DNA from: Rheinheimera sp. D18
GTDB lineage: Bacteria; Pseudomonadota; Gammaproteobacteria; Enterobacterales; Alteromonadaceae
Length of the DNA: 64,000 nucleotides
Direction of reading: 5' to 3'
NCBI RefSeq assembly: GCF_004345025.1
Contig: NZ_CP037745.1
Coordinates: 3,100,001 to 3,164,000, forward strand
The stretch's first letter is position 1, and the number at the start of each line of letters is the position of its first letter. Below, piece by piece: positions 9,335 to 17,666 of the stretch. A model generated the notes under the pieces. That model searched no databases and had not been told where the DNA came from. It worked only from the letters and a program-made list of their open reading frames with translations. The position numbers were made by a program, and so were the translations under genes.

Positions 9335-9352
9335 TGTGCATAATGTGCATAA
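9335..9352. repeat. Perfect tandem 9-mer upstream of the diguanylate cyclase
   Basis: TGTGCATAA occurs twice without a gap, ending about 43 bp before the TTG start of the next gene. Each copy is close to half of a palindrome (TGTGCA), so the pair may be an operator for a dimeric regulator or part of the promoter. Confidence 0.45.
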
Positions 9353-9395
9353 CTAAAAAAGTCATTTAGACAATTAATAATAACAAGAGTCAGGG

Positions 9396-11258
9396 TTGAA
9401 CGAATCAACAAAGCTGAACAAAATTCTCAGACAAGCACAAAACAAGCTGCGCCGCCTAACGCTATTAGCGCAGCGCTATAAGCAAGCGTACATTACCCAG
9501 GGTGCGCTGTTACGTTTGTCTGAACTAGCTAGCACTATTAGCGATATGCGGGAGTTTTATCCTGCTATTCATAAAATGGTGTCTGAGCTATTACTCGCTG
9601 AAAACTTCTATGTTGTATTTTACGATCAAGAAAGTCAGCAATTTTCGCCACAGTATTTTTCTGATGAAAAAGATCAGCTAACCATCTCTCAGTTGCCATC
9701 CAGCTCATTTGCTAGCGGCTTAACCGGTTACGTCGCCCGCACGGGTAAACCTTTACTGTGTGGTACCACCGAGTTTAACCAGCTTATTGCCCAAGGACAT
9801 ATTCAAGCACTTGGTTCGCCATGTGCGCACTGGCTGGGTATCCCACTATGTCGCGGCAATCAGGTTATAGGAGTTATGGCAATACAGTCTTATAACGCAG
9901 AGCAACTGTATACCGACTCTGATATCGATTTATTCTTTAGCATTGGCCTACACACCGTTACGGCGCTAGACCGCGTAAAAAGCCGCGAACTATTGGAAGA
10001 CACGGTGCGCCAGCGCACTAAGCAACTGCAGAATATCAACACATCGTTACAAAAAGAGATTAAAGAACGCACCAACGCAGAACAGCTGCAAGCTGCGCTA
10101 TATCGTATATCTGAATTAACGGCGAGCAGCCGTGATATGAGTAGTTTTTATCAGGCTATGCACAAGGTATTATCGGGTTTAATGCCTGCTGAAAACTGCT
10201 ATATTGCGCTACTCAGCGCCGACAATAGTAAACTAACCTTTCCGTTTTATTTAGATCAGTATTCCGTATCAGCACGAGAGCGCGCACTTAGCCGCGGCTT
10301 TACTGAATATGTTATACGCTGCGCCGACGCAAAGTTAATAGACAGCTCCACCGCTAATAAACTAATAGAGAGTGGTGAAATTCATCGCGATTCCAGCCCG
10401 GCAAACCAATCCGGTTATAACTCAAGTAGTTGGCTCGGCGCACCCTTGATTATTGAACAAAAAGTTATCGGTGTTATTGCACTGCAGTCGTATGATACAA
10501 GTTATAGCTATACCGAAAACGAGCTAAATATTCTTAAGTTTGTGTCGCAAAACATTGCCGTTGCCATTCAACGTAAGCTAGCCGCTGAGCAACAAAAACA
10601 CCAGCAAGAAGAGCTTGAACGCAAGGTGTTCGAAAGCACTAGAGAGTTAAGACAAACCAATTTATTTCTGCGACTGCAGGTAGAAGAGCGTAAAAAAGCT
10701 GAACAAAAACTATTTTACGAAGCTAATCACGATGCGCTCACTGGCCTTGCTAACCGACAAATGTTCTTACAGCAGCTAAAGCAGCAATTTGCACTGGGTA
10801 AACGCCAACCCAACCTGCATGCTGCGTTACTATTTATCGATTTAGACCGTTTCAAATTAATTAATGACACACTTGGCCATCATGTTGGCGATGCTTTTTT
10901 AGCCGAAGTTAGCAAACGCCTACTTAGCGCCGTGCGCGAACACGACCTAGTAGCACGTTTAGGCGGTGATGAGTTTGTGGTGCTGTTAACCAGTTTACTG
11001 GTAGATGCCGATGCCGAAGATGTTGCAGAGCGTATTATCGAAAAAGTACGCGAACCCTTCTTGCTGCACGGCCAAGAAGTGCTTTCTGGTGCAAGCATCG
11101 GTATAGCCTACTTTCAGAATGACCACACCAAGGCTGAAGCGCTGCTGCGCGATGCCGATGCCGCCATGTATCAGGCGAAATCGTTAGGCCGTAACCGTTT
11201 CGTTATTTTTACCGAAAGTATGCGCGAACAAATGCTGCAGGCGTTAAAAACCATTTAA
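9396..11258 (+). CDS. GAF-GAF-GGDEF diguanylate cyclase
   Basis: The 620-aa cytoplasmic protein has two GAF sensor domains (about residues 30-195 and 235-390), each followed by a long charged coiled coil, and a C-terminal GGDEF domain (about 445-605). The active-site motif is intact (RLGGDEF), so it should make c-di-GMP from two GTP, and an RxxD inhibitory site (REHD) lies five residues before GGDEF. No membrane segment is seen, so the ligand is probably an intracellular small molecule. The start is a TTG with AAGAG about 6 nt upstream; no better ATG is available without losing the first GAF helix. It converges on rep with only 17 bp between them. Confidence 0.92.
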   Translation: MNESTKLNKILRQAQNKLRRLTLLAQRYKQAYITQGALLRLSELASTISDMREFYPAIHKMVSELLLAENFYVVFYDQESQQFSPQYFSDEKDQLTISQLPSSSFASGLTGYVARTGKPLLCGTTEFNQLIAQGHIQALGSPCAHWLGIPLCRGNQVIGVMAIQSYNAEQLYTDSDIDLFFSIGLHTVTALDRVKSRELLEDTVRQRTKQLQNINTSLQKEIKERTNAEQLQAALYRISELTASSRDMSSFYQAMHKVLSGLMPAENCYIALLSADNSKLTFPFYLDQYSVSARERALSRGFTEYVIRCADAKLIDSSTANKLIESGEIHRDSSPANQSGYNSSSWLGAPLIIEQKVIGVIALQSYDTSYSYTENELNILKFVSQNIAVAIQRKLAAEQQKHQQEELERKVFESTRELRQTNLFLRLQVEERKKAEQKLFYEANHDALTGLANRQMFLQQLKQQFALGKRQPNLHAALLFIDLDRFKLINDTLGHHVGDAFLAEVSKRLLSAVREHDLVARLGGDEFVVLLTSLLVDADAEDVAERIIEKVREPFLLHGQEVLSGASIGIAYFQNDHTKAEALLRDADAAMYQAKSLGRNRFVIFTESMREQMLQALKTI

Positions 11259-11275
11259 ACCAATTAGCCGCTACA

Positions 11276-13294
11276 TTAACTATGGTTTTTCAGCATCTGC
11301 CGTAAGCGTTCAATATGCGCTAAACCCGATTGTTGCTGTTGCTCCGCGGTTTTTACCGGCGCAGCTTTTTGCCACTCTAAATCATCTTGTGGGAGCTCAT
11401 ATAAAAACCGACTTGGCTCTGGGCGTATGGTTTCACCAAATTGACGACGCTCTTTGGCGTAGGTAAAAATAAGCTCGCGCTGCGCTCGAGTTATGCCCAC
11501 GTAGGCTAAACGCCGCTCTTCTTCAACATTATCTTCATCTATGCTGGTTTGGTGCGGCAAAATGCCCTCTTCCATACCCACCATAAATACATAAGGAAAC
11601 TCTAAACCTTTAGACGCATGAAGTGTTAGCAGCTGCACTTGGTCGGCGTTATCTTCTTGCTCTTGCCGCTCCATCATATCGCGCAGCGTTAAACGGGTAA
11701 CGACCTCGGGTAAGGTCATGGGTTCTTCATCGTCTTTGCCTTGCAGCATTTCACTAATCCAGCGATACAGCTCATTAACGTTTTTCAACGCCATTTCTGC
11801 AGCCTTAGGGCTAGTGCTAGTTTCAAACAACCAGGCTTCGTAATGGCTTTGCCGAATAAGGTCACGCACCGCTTCTGCTGGTTCAGCGCGCTGCACGTTA
11901 TCAGCAATATTGGCTATCCACTTAGCAAACTGAGTTACCGCATTATGCGAACGCGCTGAAAGATGCATCGACAATTCACTGTCGCAACACGCGGCAAACA
12001 AACTTATTTGTTTTTCATTGGCTAAATTACCAATATGCTGCAAGGTTGCTGCGCCAATTTCACGCCGAGGCACGTTAATAATGCGCAGCAGTGCATTGTC
12101 GTCATCTTGGTTAACCACCAAGCGCAAATAAGCCATCACATCTTTAATTTCACTGCGAGAGAAAAACGAAGTGCCACCTGAAATTTTATAGGGTATCCGG
12201 TTGGTCATTAAGGCTTTTTCAAATAGCCGCGACTGATGGTTGCCACGATATAACAAGGCGTAATCACGGTATTGGCTGCGATTAATAAAACGATGCGAAA
12301 TAATTTCAGCGACTACTTTTTCGGCTTCATCTTCTTCGTGCTTGCACGGCAATACTTTTAACGGCACACCATAACCGTTTTCACTAAATAACTGCTTTTC
12401 AAATTCGTGCGGGTTATTGGCTATTAAAATATTCGCCGCCTTTAGAATGCGTTCTGCCGAGCGGTAGTTTTGCTCTAGTTTAATTACATTCAAGTTTGGA
12501 AAGTCTGTTTTTAACAGAGCTAAGTTTTGTGGTCGCGCACCGCGCCAAGAGTAAATAGACTGGTCATCATCACCTACCACCGTAAAGCGCTGGCGCTCAC
12601 CCACCAACCATTTCACTAATTGATACTGGCTAGTGTTGGTATCCTGGTATTCGTCGACCAATAGATACTGAATTTTTTTCTGCCATTTAGTGCGCACCTC
12701 TTCATTATGCTGAAACAATAAGGTTGGCATTAAAATAAGATCATCAAAATCAAGTGCGCTATAAGCGCTAAGTTGCTGGGTATATTGCTGATAATAATTA
12801 GCAAAGCTGATGCTTTGTACATCGGTTGCTTCGGCCAGCGCCTTGGTCGGCAGGGTTAATTCATTTTTCCAATTACTTATTTTACTTTGCAGTGCGCGCA
12901 GTAAATCTTTGTCGCCTTGAATATCCTTTTCGCTTAGCTCTTTTAACAGTGCCATACTGTCTTGGTCGTCAAACAGCGTAAAATTGGCTTTATAGCCAAT
13001 ATGCCGATATTCCTTTTTTAAAATCTCTAAGCCTAACGTGTGAAAAGTAGAAATAGTTAGGCCGCGCGTAGCTGATTTTGGTAGCTGTTGGTTGATACGT
13101 GACCGCATTTCACGCGCCGCTTTATTAGTAAAGGTAACTGCAGCTATATATTTAGCGGGCAGCTCGCACTCTTGAATTAAATAGGCAATTTTATTAATAA
13201 TAACCCGTGTTTTACCACTGCCAGCACCAGCTAGCACTAGGCATGGCCCAGAGATAAATTTAACAGCAGCATTTTGTTGCGGATTTAACTTCAT
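11276..13294 (-). CDS. rep: ATP-dependent DNA helicase Rep
   Basis: Rep is a 3'-5' SF1A helicase that clears proteins ahead of the replication fork. The 672-aa protein begins with the typical [12 protein letters not shown] motif and GAGSGKTR Walker A, has the Walker B VDEYQDTN, motif [16 protein letters not shown], and the C-terminal motifs V-VI ([28 protein letters not shown]). The length and N-terminus favour Rep over UvrD, which is longer. It is divergent from ubiK and has its own promoter region in the 140-bp gap. Confidence 0.95.
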   Translation of the reverse strand: MKLNPQQNAAVKFISGPCLVLAGAGSGKTRVIINKIAYLIQECELPAKYIAAVTFTNKAAREMRSRINQQLPKSATRGLTISTFHTLGLEILKKEYRHIGYKANFTLFDDQDSMALLKELSEKDIQGDKDLLRALQSKISNWKNELTLPTKALAEATDVQSISFANYYQQYTQQLSAYSALDFDDLILMPTLLFQHNEEVRTKWQKKIQYLLVDEYQDTNTSQYQLVKWLVGERQRFTVVGDDDQSIYSWRGARPQNLALLKTDFPNLNVIKLEQNYRSAERILKAANILIANNPHEFEKQLFSENGYGVPLKVLPCKHEEDEAEKVVAEIISHRFINRSQYRDYALLYRGNHQSRLFEKALMTNRIPYKISGGTSFFSRSEIKDVMAYLRLVVNQDDDNALLRIINVPRREIGAATLQHIGNLANEKQISLFAACCDSELSMHLSARSHNAVTQFAKWIANIADNVQRAEPAEAVRDLIRQSHYEAWLFETSTSPKAAEMALKNVNELYRWISEMLQGKDDEEPMTLPEVVTRLTLRDMMERQEQEDNADQVQLLTLHASKGLEFPYVFMVGMEEGILPHQTSIDEDNVEEERRLAYVGITRAQRELIFTYAKERRQFGETIRPEPSRFLYELPQDDLEWQKAAPVKTAEQQQQSGLAHIERLRQMLKNHS

Positions 13295-13434
13295 TGACTC
13301 ACCCTTAACTCAAGGTAGGCATTGTAACGAAAATTGCCGCTAAATATCATTCGCGATTATAGTTCTGGCCTGTAGAATAAGGCTAATAGTTGCAGAAAAC
13401 ATCGCAAGTAACTGATGCGACACAGGAGAGTGAC

Positions 13435-13722
13435 ATGATCGACCCGAAAAAAATTGAAGATATCGCCAAACAAATTGGTAATGCTATTCCACCACAAGTA
13501 CGTCAGTTTGCTGATGATGTTGAAGCTAAGGTAAAACAGGTGCTGCAAAATAAGCTTGCCGATATGGATTTTGTTAGCCGTGAAGAGTTTGACGTGCAGC
13601 GCCAAGTGTTACTACGCACCCGCGAAAAGGTAGAAAACCTAGAACAGCAGCTAACTGCATTACTGGCGGAAAAAACGCAAAAATTTGATGCTAAAGATTT
13701 ACCCACGTCAGATCAGCTATAA
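13435..13722 (+). CDS. ubiK: Ubiquinone biosynthesis accessory factor UbiK
   Basis: UbiK (YqiC, BMFP family) is a small coiled-coil protein that supports aerobic ubiquinone synthesis with UbiJ and binds membranes. The protein of 95 aa starts MIDPKKIEDIAKQIG and is nearly all helical, with a C-terminal trimerising coiled coil (REKVENLEQQLTALLAEK). The start is ATG 13435 because AGGAGAG lies 5-7 nt upstream; the in-frame upstream TTG is not needed. It is flanked by divergent rep and ends with a clear terminator, so it is monocistronic. Confidence 0.9.
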   Translation: MIDPKKIEDIAKQIGNAIPPQVRQFADDVEAKVKQVLQNKLADMDFVSREEFDVQRQVLLRTREKVENLEQQLTALLAEKTQKFDAKDLPTSDQL

Positions 13723-13753
13723 GCTTTTAATAATCAAGCACTGAATAAAAGGC

Positions 13754-13789
13754 ATTACGGCGCACTGAAAAACTACGCCGTAATTTTTT
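13754..13789 (+). terminator. ubiK terminator
   Basis: ATTACGGCG (13754-13762) pairs perfectly with CGCCGTAAT (13776-13784) over 9 bp and is followed by a T run. It lies between convergent ubiK and the SPFH gene and may serve both directions. Confidence 0.85.
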
Positions 13790-13817
13790 AATAAGCCAAG
13801 TACGTGTTAATGCTGGC

Positions 13818-14759
13818 TTATTTTGCTCGTGGCTGCGCCACTCTTAATATTTCGGTTAAGCCCGCCACCGCACCGCCGATATTAGCTAATTCTGCTGGCA
13901 CTATCATGGTGTTGTTGGTTTTAGCTAAGTTACCAAACTCTTTTACATATTGCTCGGCAACGCGCAAGCTAACGGCTTCCGAACCGCCTGGCTGATTAAT
14001 AGCCTCAGCAATTTTGCGCAGGCCCTCAGCGGTAGCTATAGCAATTAACTCAATTTCACGGGCTCGGCCTTCCGCTTCGTTAATTTGCCGCATTTTGTCA
14101 CCTTCAGACAAATTGATGACTTCTTGCTTCTGGCCTTCAGATACGTTAATCATCGCTTGTCGCTCACCTTCTGATCTAGCAATAGCGGCACGGCGTTCTC
14201 GCTCAGCACGCATTTGCTGCTCAAGCGCATCTTTAATGCTCAGTGGCAGTTCAATATCGGCAATTTCATAACGTAGTACTTTTACTCCCCAAGGCGCAGC
14301 AGCTTCATCTAATGCTTTAACTACTTCTTCGTTAATTTTTGCCCGTTCTTCGAAAGTTTTATCTAGGTCGGTTTGGCCAATAACAGAACGCATGGTGGTT
14401 TGCGCAAGTTGCGCCGACGCATAACGGTAATTATTAATACCGTAACTCGCTTTATGTGGGTCAATAACCTGTAAATATAAAATACCGTCAATGCCTACCT
14501 GAATATTGTCGCGCGTAACACAGGTTTGGCGCTGCACATCGATCACTTCTTCTTTTAGGCTGTGTATGTAGGCGACTTTGTCGATAAATGGAATAAGAAT
14601 ATGAAAGCCTGAATCTAGCGTGCGCGAATATTTACCTAAACGTTCAATAACAAAGTTACTTTTTTGCGGCACTACGCGCGCGGTTTTTACGATCATAATA
14701 ATAACGGCTAGGGCAAAACCCGCCATTAAAATAGTATTAATATCAATTTGAGCCATCAA
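13818..14759 (-). CDS. qmcA: SPFH/Band 7 stomatin-like protein (QmcA type)
   Basis: This 313-aa protein has one N-terminal membrane helix (about residues 8-24) followed by a band 7/SPFH domain (VVPQKSNFVIERLGKYSRTL) and a C-terminal helical region rich in Ala/Glu (RSEGERQAMINVSEGQKQEV), the stomatin/paraslipin layout. E. coli QmcA forms a membrane cage. The downstream partner of the operon order is reversed but the NfeD-family gene starts just upstream (40 bp), and SPFH-NfeD pairs work together in membrane microdomain organisation. SD (AAGGAGTA) precedes the ATG. Confidence 0.9.
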   Translation of the reverse strand: MMAQIDINTILMAGFALAVIIMIVKTARVVPQKSNFVIERLGKYSRTLDSGFHILIPFIDKVAYIHSLKEEVIDVQRQTCVTRDNIQVGIDGILYLQVIDPHKASYGINNYRYASAQLAQTTMRSVIGQTDLDKTFEERAKINEEVVKALDEAAAPWGVKVLRYEIADIELPLSIKDALEQQMRAERERRAAIARSEGERQAMINVSEGQKQEVINLSEGDKMRQINEAEGRAREIELIAIATAEGLRKIAEAINQPGGSEAVSLRVAEQYVKEFGNLAKTNNTMIVPAELANIGGAVAGLTEILRVAQPRAK

Positions 14760-14799
14760 GTTTACTCCTTAAAATAGATGGTTAGTTTTATAACTGTGG

Positions 14800-15246
14800 T
14801 TATTCCGGTTTAGTGGCCGATACCACTAATTTAATGCCCTGATTAGCCACTACCCAGGCCACATCACCGGCCTTTAGTAGATCAGTTGATTGTGCATCCC
14901 ATTGCACACCATTTAGTACTACTCGGCCCGCGCCTTGGCTGAAATCCGCATGCACAGTAACACGGCTACCTATATCGTTTGCTAAACGTGACGGGTGTTC
15001 ACCACTATCTGCGGTATAACCGACAAACCAGCGCTTAAACCGCCCTCGGGCGCTAAATAGTAACAGTAGCGATAATATGCCAAACAATAAAAACTGCAGG
15101 CTGAAGCTTTCTATCAGGCCAAAATTAAGTAACAAACCAACGATAATAGCGGCAATGCCAAAAAATACCGCCACTATACTGGTAGCCAATAATTCAGACA
15201 AAATAAGTACTATGCCAGCAACTATCCACAGCGTAGCAATATTCAC
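14800..15246 (-). CDS. NfeD family membrane protein (YbbJ type)
   Basis: The 148-aa protein has several N-terminal membrane helices (about residues 5-65) and a C-terminal soluble beta-rich OB-fold domain (SRVTVHADFSQGAGRVVLNG), the short NfeD (YbbJ) form without the serine-protease domain. It lies immediately upstream of the SPFH gene in one operon, the standard partnership. SD AAGGAG is about 7 nt before the start. Confidence 0.85.
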   Translation of the reverse strand: MNIATLWIVAGIVLILSELLATSIVAVFFGIAAIIVGLLLNFGLIESFSLQFLLFGILSLLLLFSARGRFKRWFVGYTADSGEHPSRLANDIGSRVTVHADFSQGAGRVVLNGVQWDAQSTDLLKAGDVAWVVANQGIKLVVSATKPE

Positions 15247-15320
15247 GTAATTTGCTCCTTAACAATTATTAGCCTGCACATTAACTTATCGTAGACAACG
15301 CGGTCAATCAGCTTGGCATG

Positions 15321-16205
15321 TTATAACGCGGTCGCAGTATAGGCTTGTAATAGCCGGTTCAGTTGCGGATGGGTTAATTCACGTTGCGTGGTAATAATAT
15401 AAAAATTCTCGTATACCTGAGGTAAGGTGAGGTATTTGTGCAAACGGCCACTGCTTAGCTCATCTTTTACCACAACATCGGGAATAACCGTGAGGGCACC
15501 GCTATCACGGGCCAGTAAGCGCAGCATTGCCATATCGTCGGCTTCAGCTATAACGTCGGGTTGCAACTGATACTGAGCAGCTAAGGCATCAAACGCCATG
15601 CGGATGGAGCTTTGTACCGGCGGTAATACCCAGCGCTGTTGCCGATAGCTAGCCAGATTGTCACTAAGCGCTTTACCAGGAGCGCCAATTACGGCGACGG
15701 GCTGACGCGCTAACAAACGACATTGCCACAGTTGGTTATCGTTAGCTTGTACCGCAACATTGCTGAGCGCTAAGTCCAGTTGATGCTGTGCCAGCGCATT
15801 AAGCAGCGTAGTTTGATTCATCGATAATAAACTAAAGCGGCTGTCTGCTGTGGCCAATAGCGGTGCGATAAAGCTTTCGATAAAATTACGCGACATCGTT
15901 GCCAAGGTACCAATGCGGATTGGGCTATGTTGTGGTTGCGCGCCGTTTATCAGCAGCTGTTCTAGCTCGGCGCCACGACTAAAAATATCTTCTGCATATT
16001 TCAGCGTGTGATAACCGCTATCGGTCAGCACCAGTTTACGCCCCTGTCGCAAGAACAGCTGTACCCGCATGCTTTGTTCTAACTGTTTAATTTGCGCCGA
16101 CAAAGCAGACTGCGAAATATGCAGCCGCTGCGCGGTTTCGGTTAGGTTACCGCCTTTAGCAACCTGCCAAAAATAATACAGGTGATGGTAGTTTAGTCGG
16201 CTCAT
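15321..16205 (-). CDS. LysR-family regulator divergent from dabBA
   Basis: A 294-aa LysR-type transcriptional regulator with an N-terminal winged helix-turn-helix (GGNLTETAQRLHISQSALSA) and a C-terminal effector-binding domain. The start is set at the ATG reading MSRLNYHH, with AGAGAA just upstream; a longer frame would run into the divergent promoter. The N-terminus resembles NhaR/CbbR-like members that begin LNYHHLYYFW. It is transcribed away from dabB-dabA across about 100 bp, so it most likely controls that operon, possibly in response to carbon supply; this is inference from position. Confidence 0.88.
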   Translation of the reverse strand: MSRLNYHHLYYFWQVAKGGNLTETAQRLHISQSALSAQIKQLEQSMRVQLFLRQGRKLVLTDSGYHTLKYAEDIFSRGAELEQLLINGAQPQHSPIRIGTLATMSRNFIESFIAPLLATADSRFSLLSMNQTTLLNALAQHQLDLALSNVAVQANDNQLWQCRLLARQPVAVIGAPGKALSDNLASYRQQRWVLPPVQSSIRMAFDALAAQYQLQPDVIAEADDMAMLRLLARDSGALTVIPDVVVKDELSSGRLHKYLTLPQVYENFYIITTQRELTHPQLNRLLQAYTATAL

Positions 16206-16304
16206 AGTTCTCTTTATGTGAACGATTAGTCTTTTATTATGTATTTTACTTATGATAGTGCGCTGCACACAATAGAGCCAGTTTATTCCAGCTCAGGGTG
16301 CACT

Positions 16305-17666
16305 ATGCAAACATTGTTTTCTGTAAACTCTTTTAAGTTGGTATTACTGGCGTTGATTGCGTTACTCGCGCTGGTGATCTGGCGTTACAGCTCAGTAGCA
16401 CTGACGGGAGAGCCCGATAAGCCAAGGTTTATGCGCTCGCTAGCGTTTACACTAAGCGCAGTCGTTTTTACCCTAATTAGCAATCATTTGTTGCTATTCT
16501 GGCTAGGTTGGCTGGCCATCAGCCTGGCGCTGCATCAGCTGTTATTATTCTACCCAGAGCGGCCGCGGGCTCAGTTAGCAGCCCAAAAAAAAGCACTTAG
16601 CGCTCGGCTCAGTGAAGTGCTACTAGCGATTGCGTTTACCCTACTTTATTTACATTTCGGTACTGCCAATATCTCGACTATCAACACTATGCTAGCTAGT
16701 GCGCCAAGTAGTTTAATACTACACAGCGCTGCAATATTAATGGTGCTAGTAGCACTGCTAAAATGCGCGCAATTACCGCTGCATGGCTGGTTAATACAGG
16801 TGGTGGAAGCGCCTACACCCGTATCGGCACTATTGCATGCGGGTATTATTAATCTGGGCGGCATTTTGTTATTACTGTTTTTACCCCTGCTGCGCTGCAG
16901 TCCCATAGCCAGCTTTATACTGCTGGTTACTGCGCTGGGTAGCACGATTGTCGCGGCGCTGGTGGTAAGCACACGTATCAGTATAAAGGTGCGTCTAGCC
17001 TGGTCTACAGTGGCACAAATGGGCTTAATGCTGGTAGAGATTGCCCTTGGTCTTTATACGCTGGCGCTGCTGCACCTGTTAGCGCACTCCTGCTACAAAG
17101 CCTATGCTTTTTTACACAGTGGCAATGCCGTGAACCACTATTTGGCTGCTCAACTTGCCGAACAAGCTCATCCTCGTGCGCGGCACTGGCTCGTGTCACT
17201 GCTACTGGCGGTGGCACTGGTAAGCCTTACACAGCAAGTGTTGCCATTATCAAGCCTAAGCAGCGCAGTATTATTGATACTAGCCATAACGGTGCTGTTA
17301 GTACCGACACTGCAGCTTGCCGATAACAGACGCCCAGCGCGTGTACTATTAGCGCTGGTATACGCTATTGGCTTACTCATTTTATACTTTAGTTCGAAAA
17401 CGCTATTACAACCGGTTATGCCAACGCCCCATAGCGTAACGCTGGCAGCCGATATGCTGAGCAGTGTCGCTTTTGTCGGTTTGTTTATGCTAACGCTGTT
17501 GTTACGGTATCAAAGCCATCGAAAATCGATAAATAAAGTTTTTATCTGGCTTAATGCCGGCGGCTATCTAGATGAATGGACAACGCGTATTACACTAAAA
17601 ATCTGGCCGTATACGGCTCACACCAAGGCTTGCCACAAAGTGCCTGCATTACAGGAGGCAAAATGA
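16305..17666 (+). CDS. dabB: DabB: NuoL-like proton channel subunit of the DAB inorganic-carbon system
   Basis: This membrane protein of about 453 aa belongs to the NADH dehydrogenase subunit 5 / MrpA family (about 13 membrane helices). It has the family core WLIQVVEAPTPVSALLHAG with the proton-path residues, and lysine and histidine residues inside later helices. Paired with DabA it is the cation-coupled part of the DAB uptake complex, thought to use the proton gradient to drive CO2 to bicarbonate conversion inside the cell. The start is ATG 16305 (AGGGTG upstream), not the 22-residue longer frame that overlaps the LysR promoter. Its stop overlaps the dabA start (ATGA). Confidence 0.85.
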   Translation: MQTLFSVNSFKLVLLALIALLALVIWRYSSVALTGEPDKPRFMRSLAFTLSAVVFTLISNHLLLFWLGWLAISLALHQLLLFYPERPRAQLAAQKKALSARLSEVLLAIAFTLLYLHFGTANISTINTMLASAPSSLILHSAAILMVLVALLKCAQLPLHGWLIQVVEAPTPVSALLHAGIINLGGILLLLFLPLLRCSPIASFILLVTALGSTIVAALVVSTRISIKVRLAWSTVAQMGLMLVEIALGLYTLALLHLLAHSCYKAYAFLHSGNAVNHYLAAQLAEQAHPRARHWLVSLLLAVALVSLTQQVLPLSSLSSAVLLILAITVLLVPTLQLADNRRPARVLLALVYAIGLLILYFSSKTLLQPVMPTPHSVTLAADMLSSVAFVGLFMLTLLLRYQSHRKSINKVFIWLNAGGYLDEWTTRITLKIWPYTAHTKACHKVPALQEAK

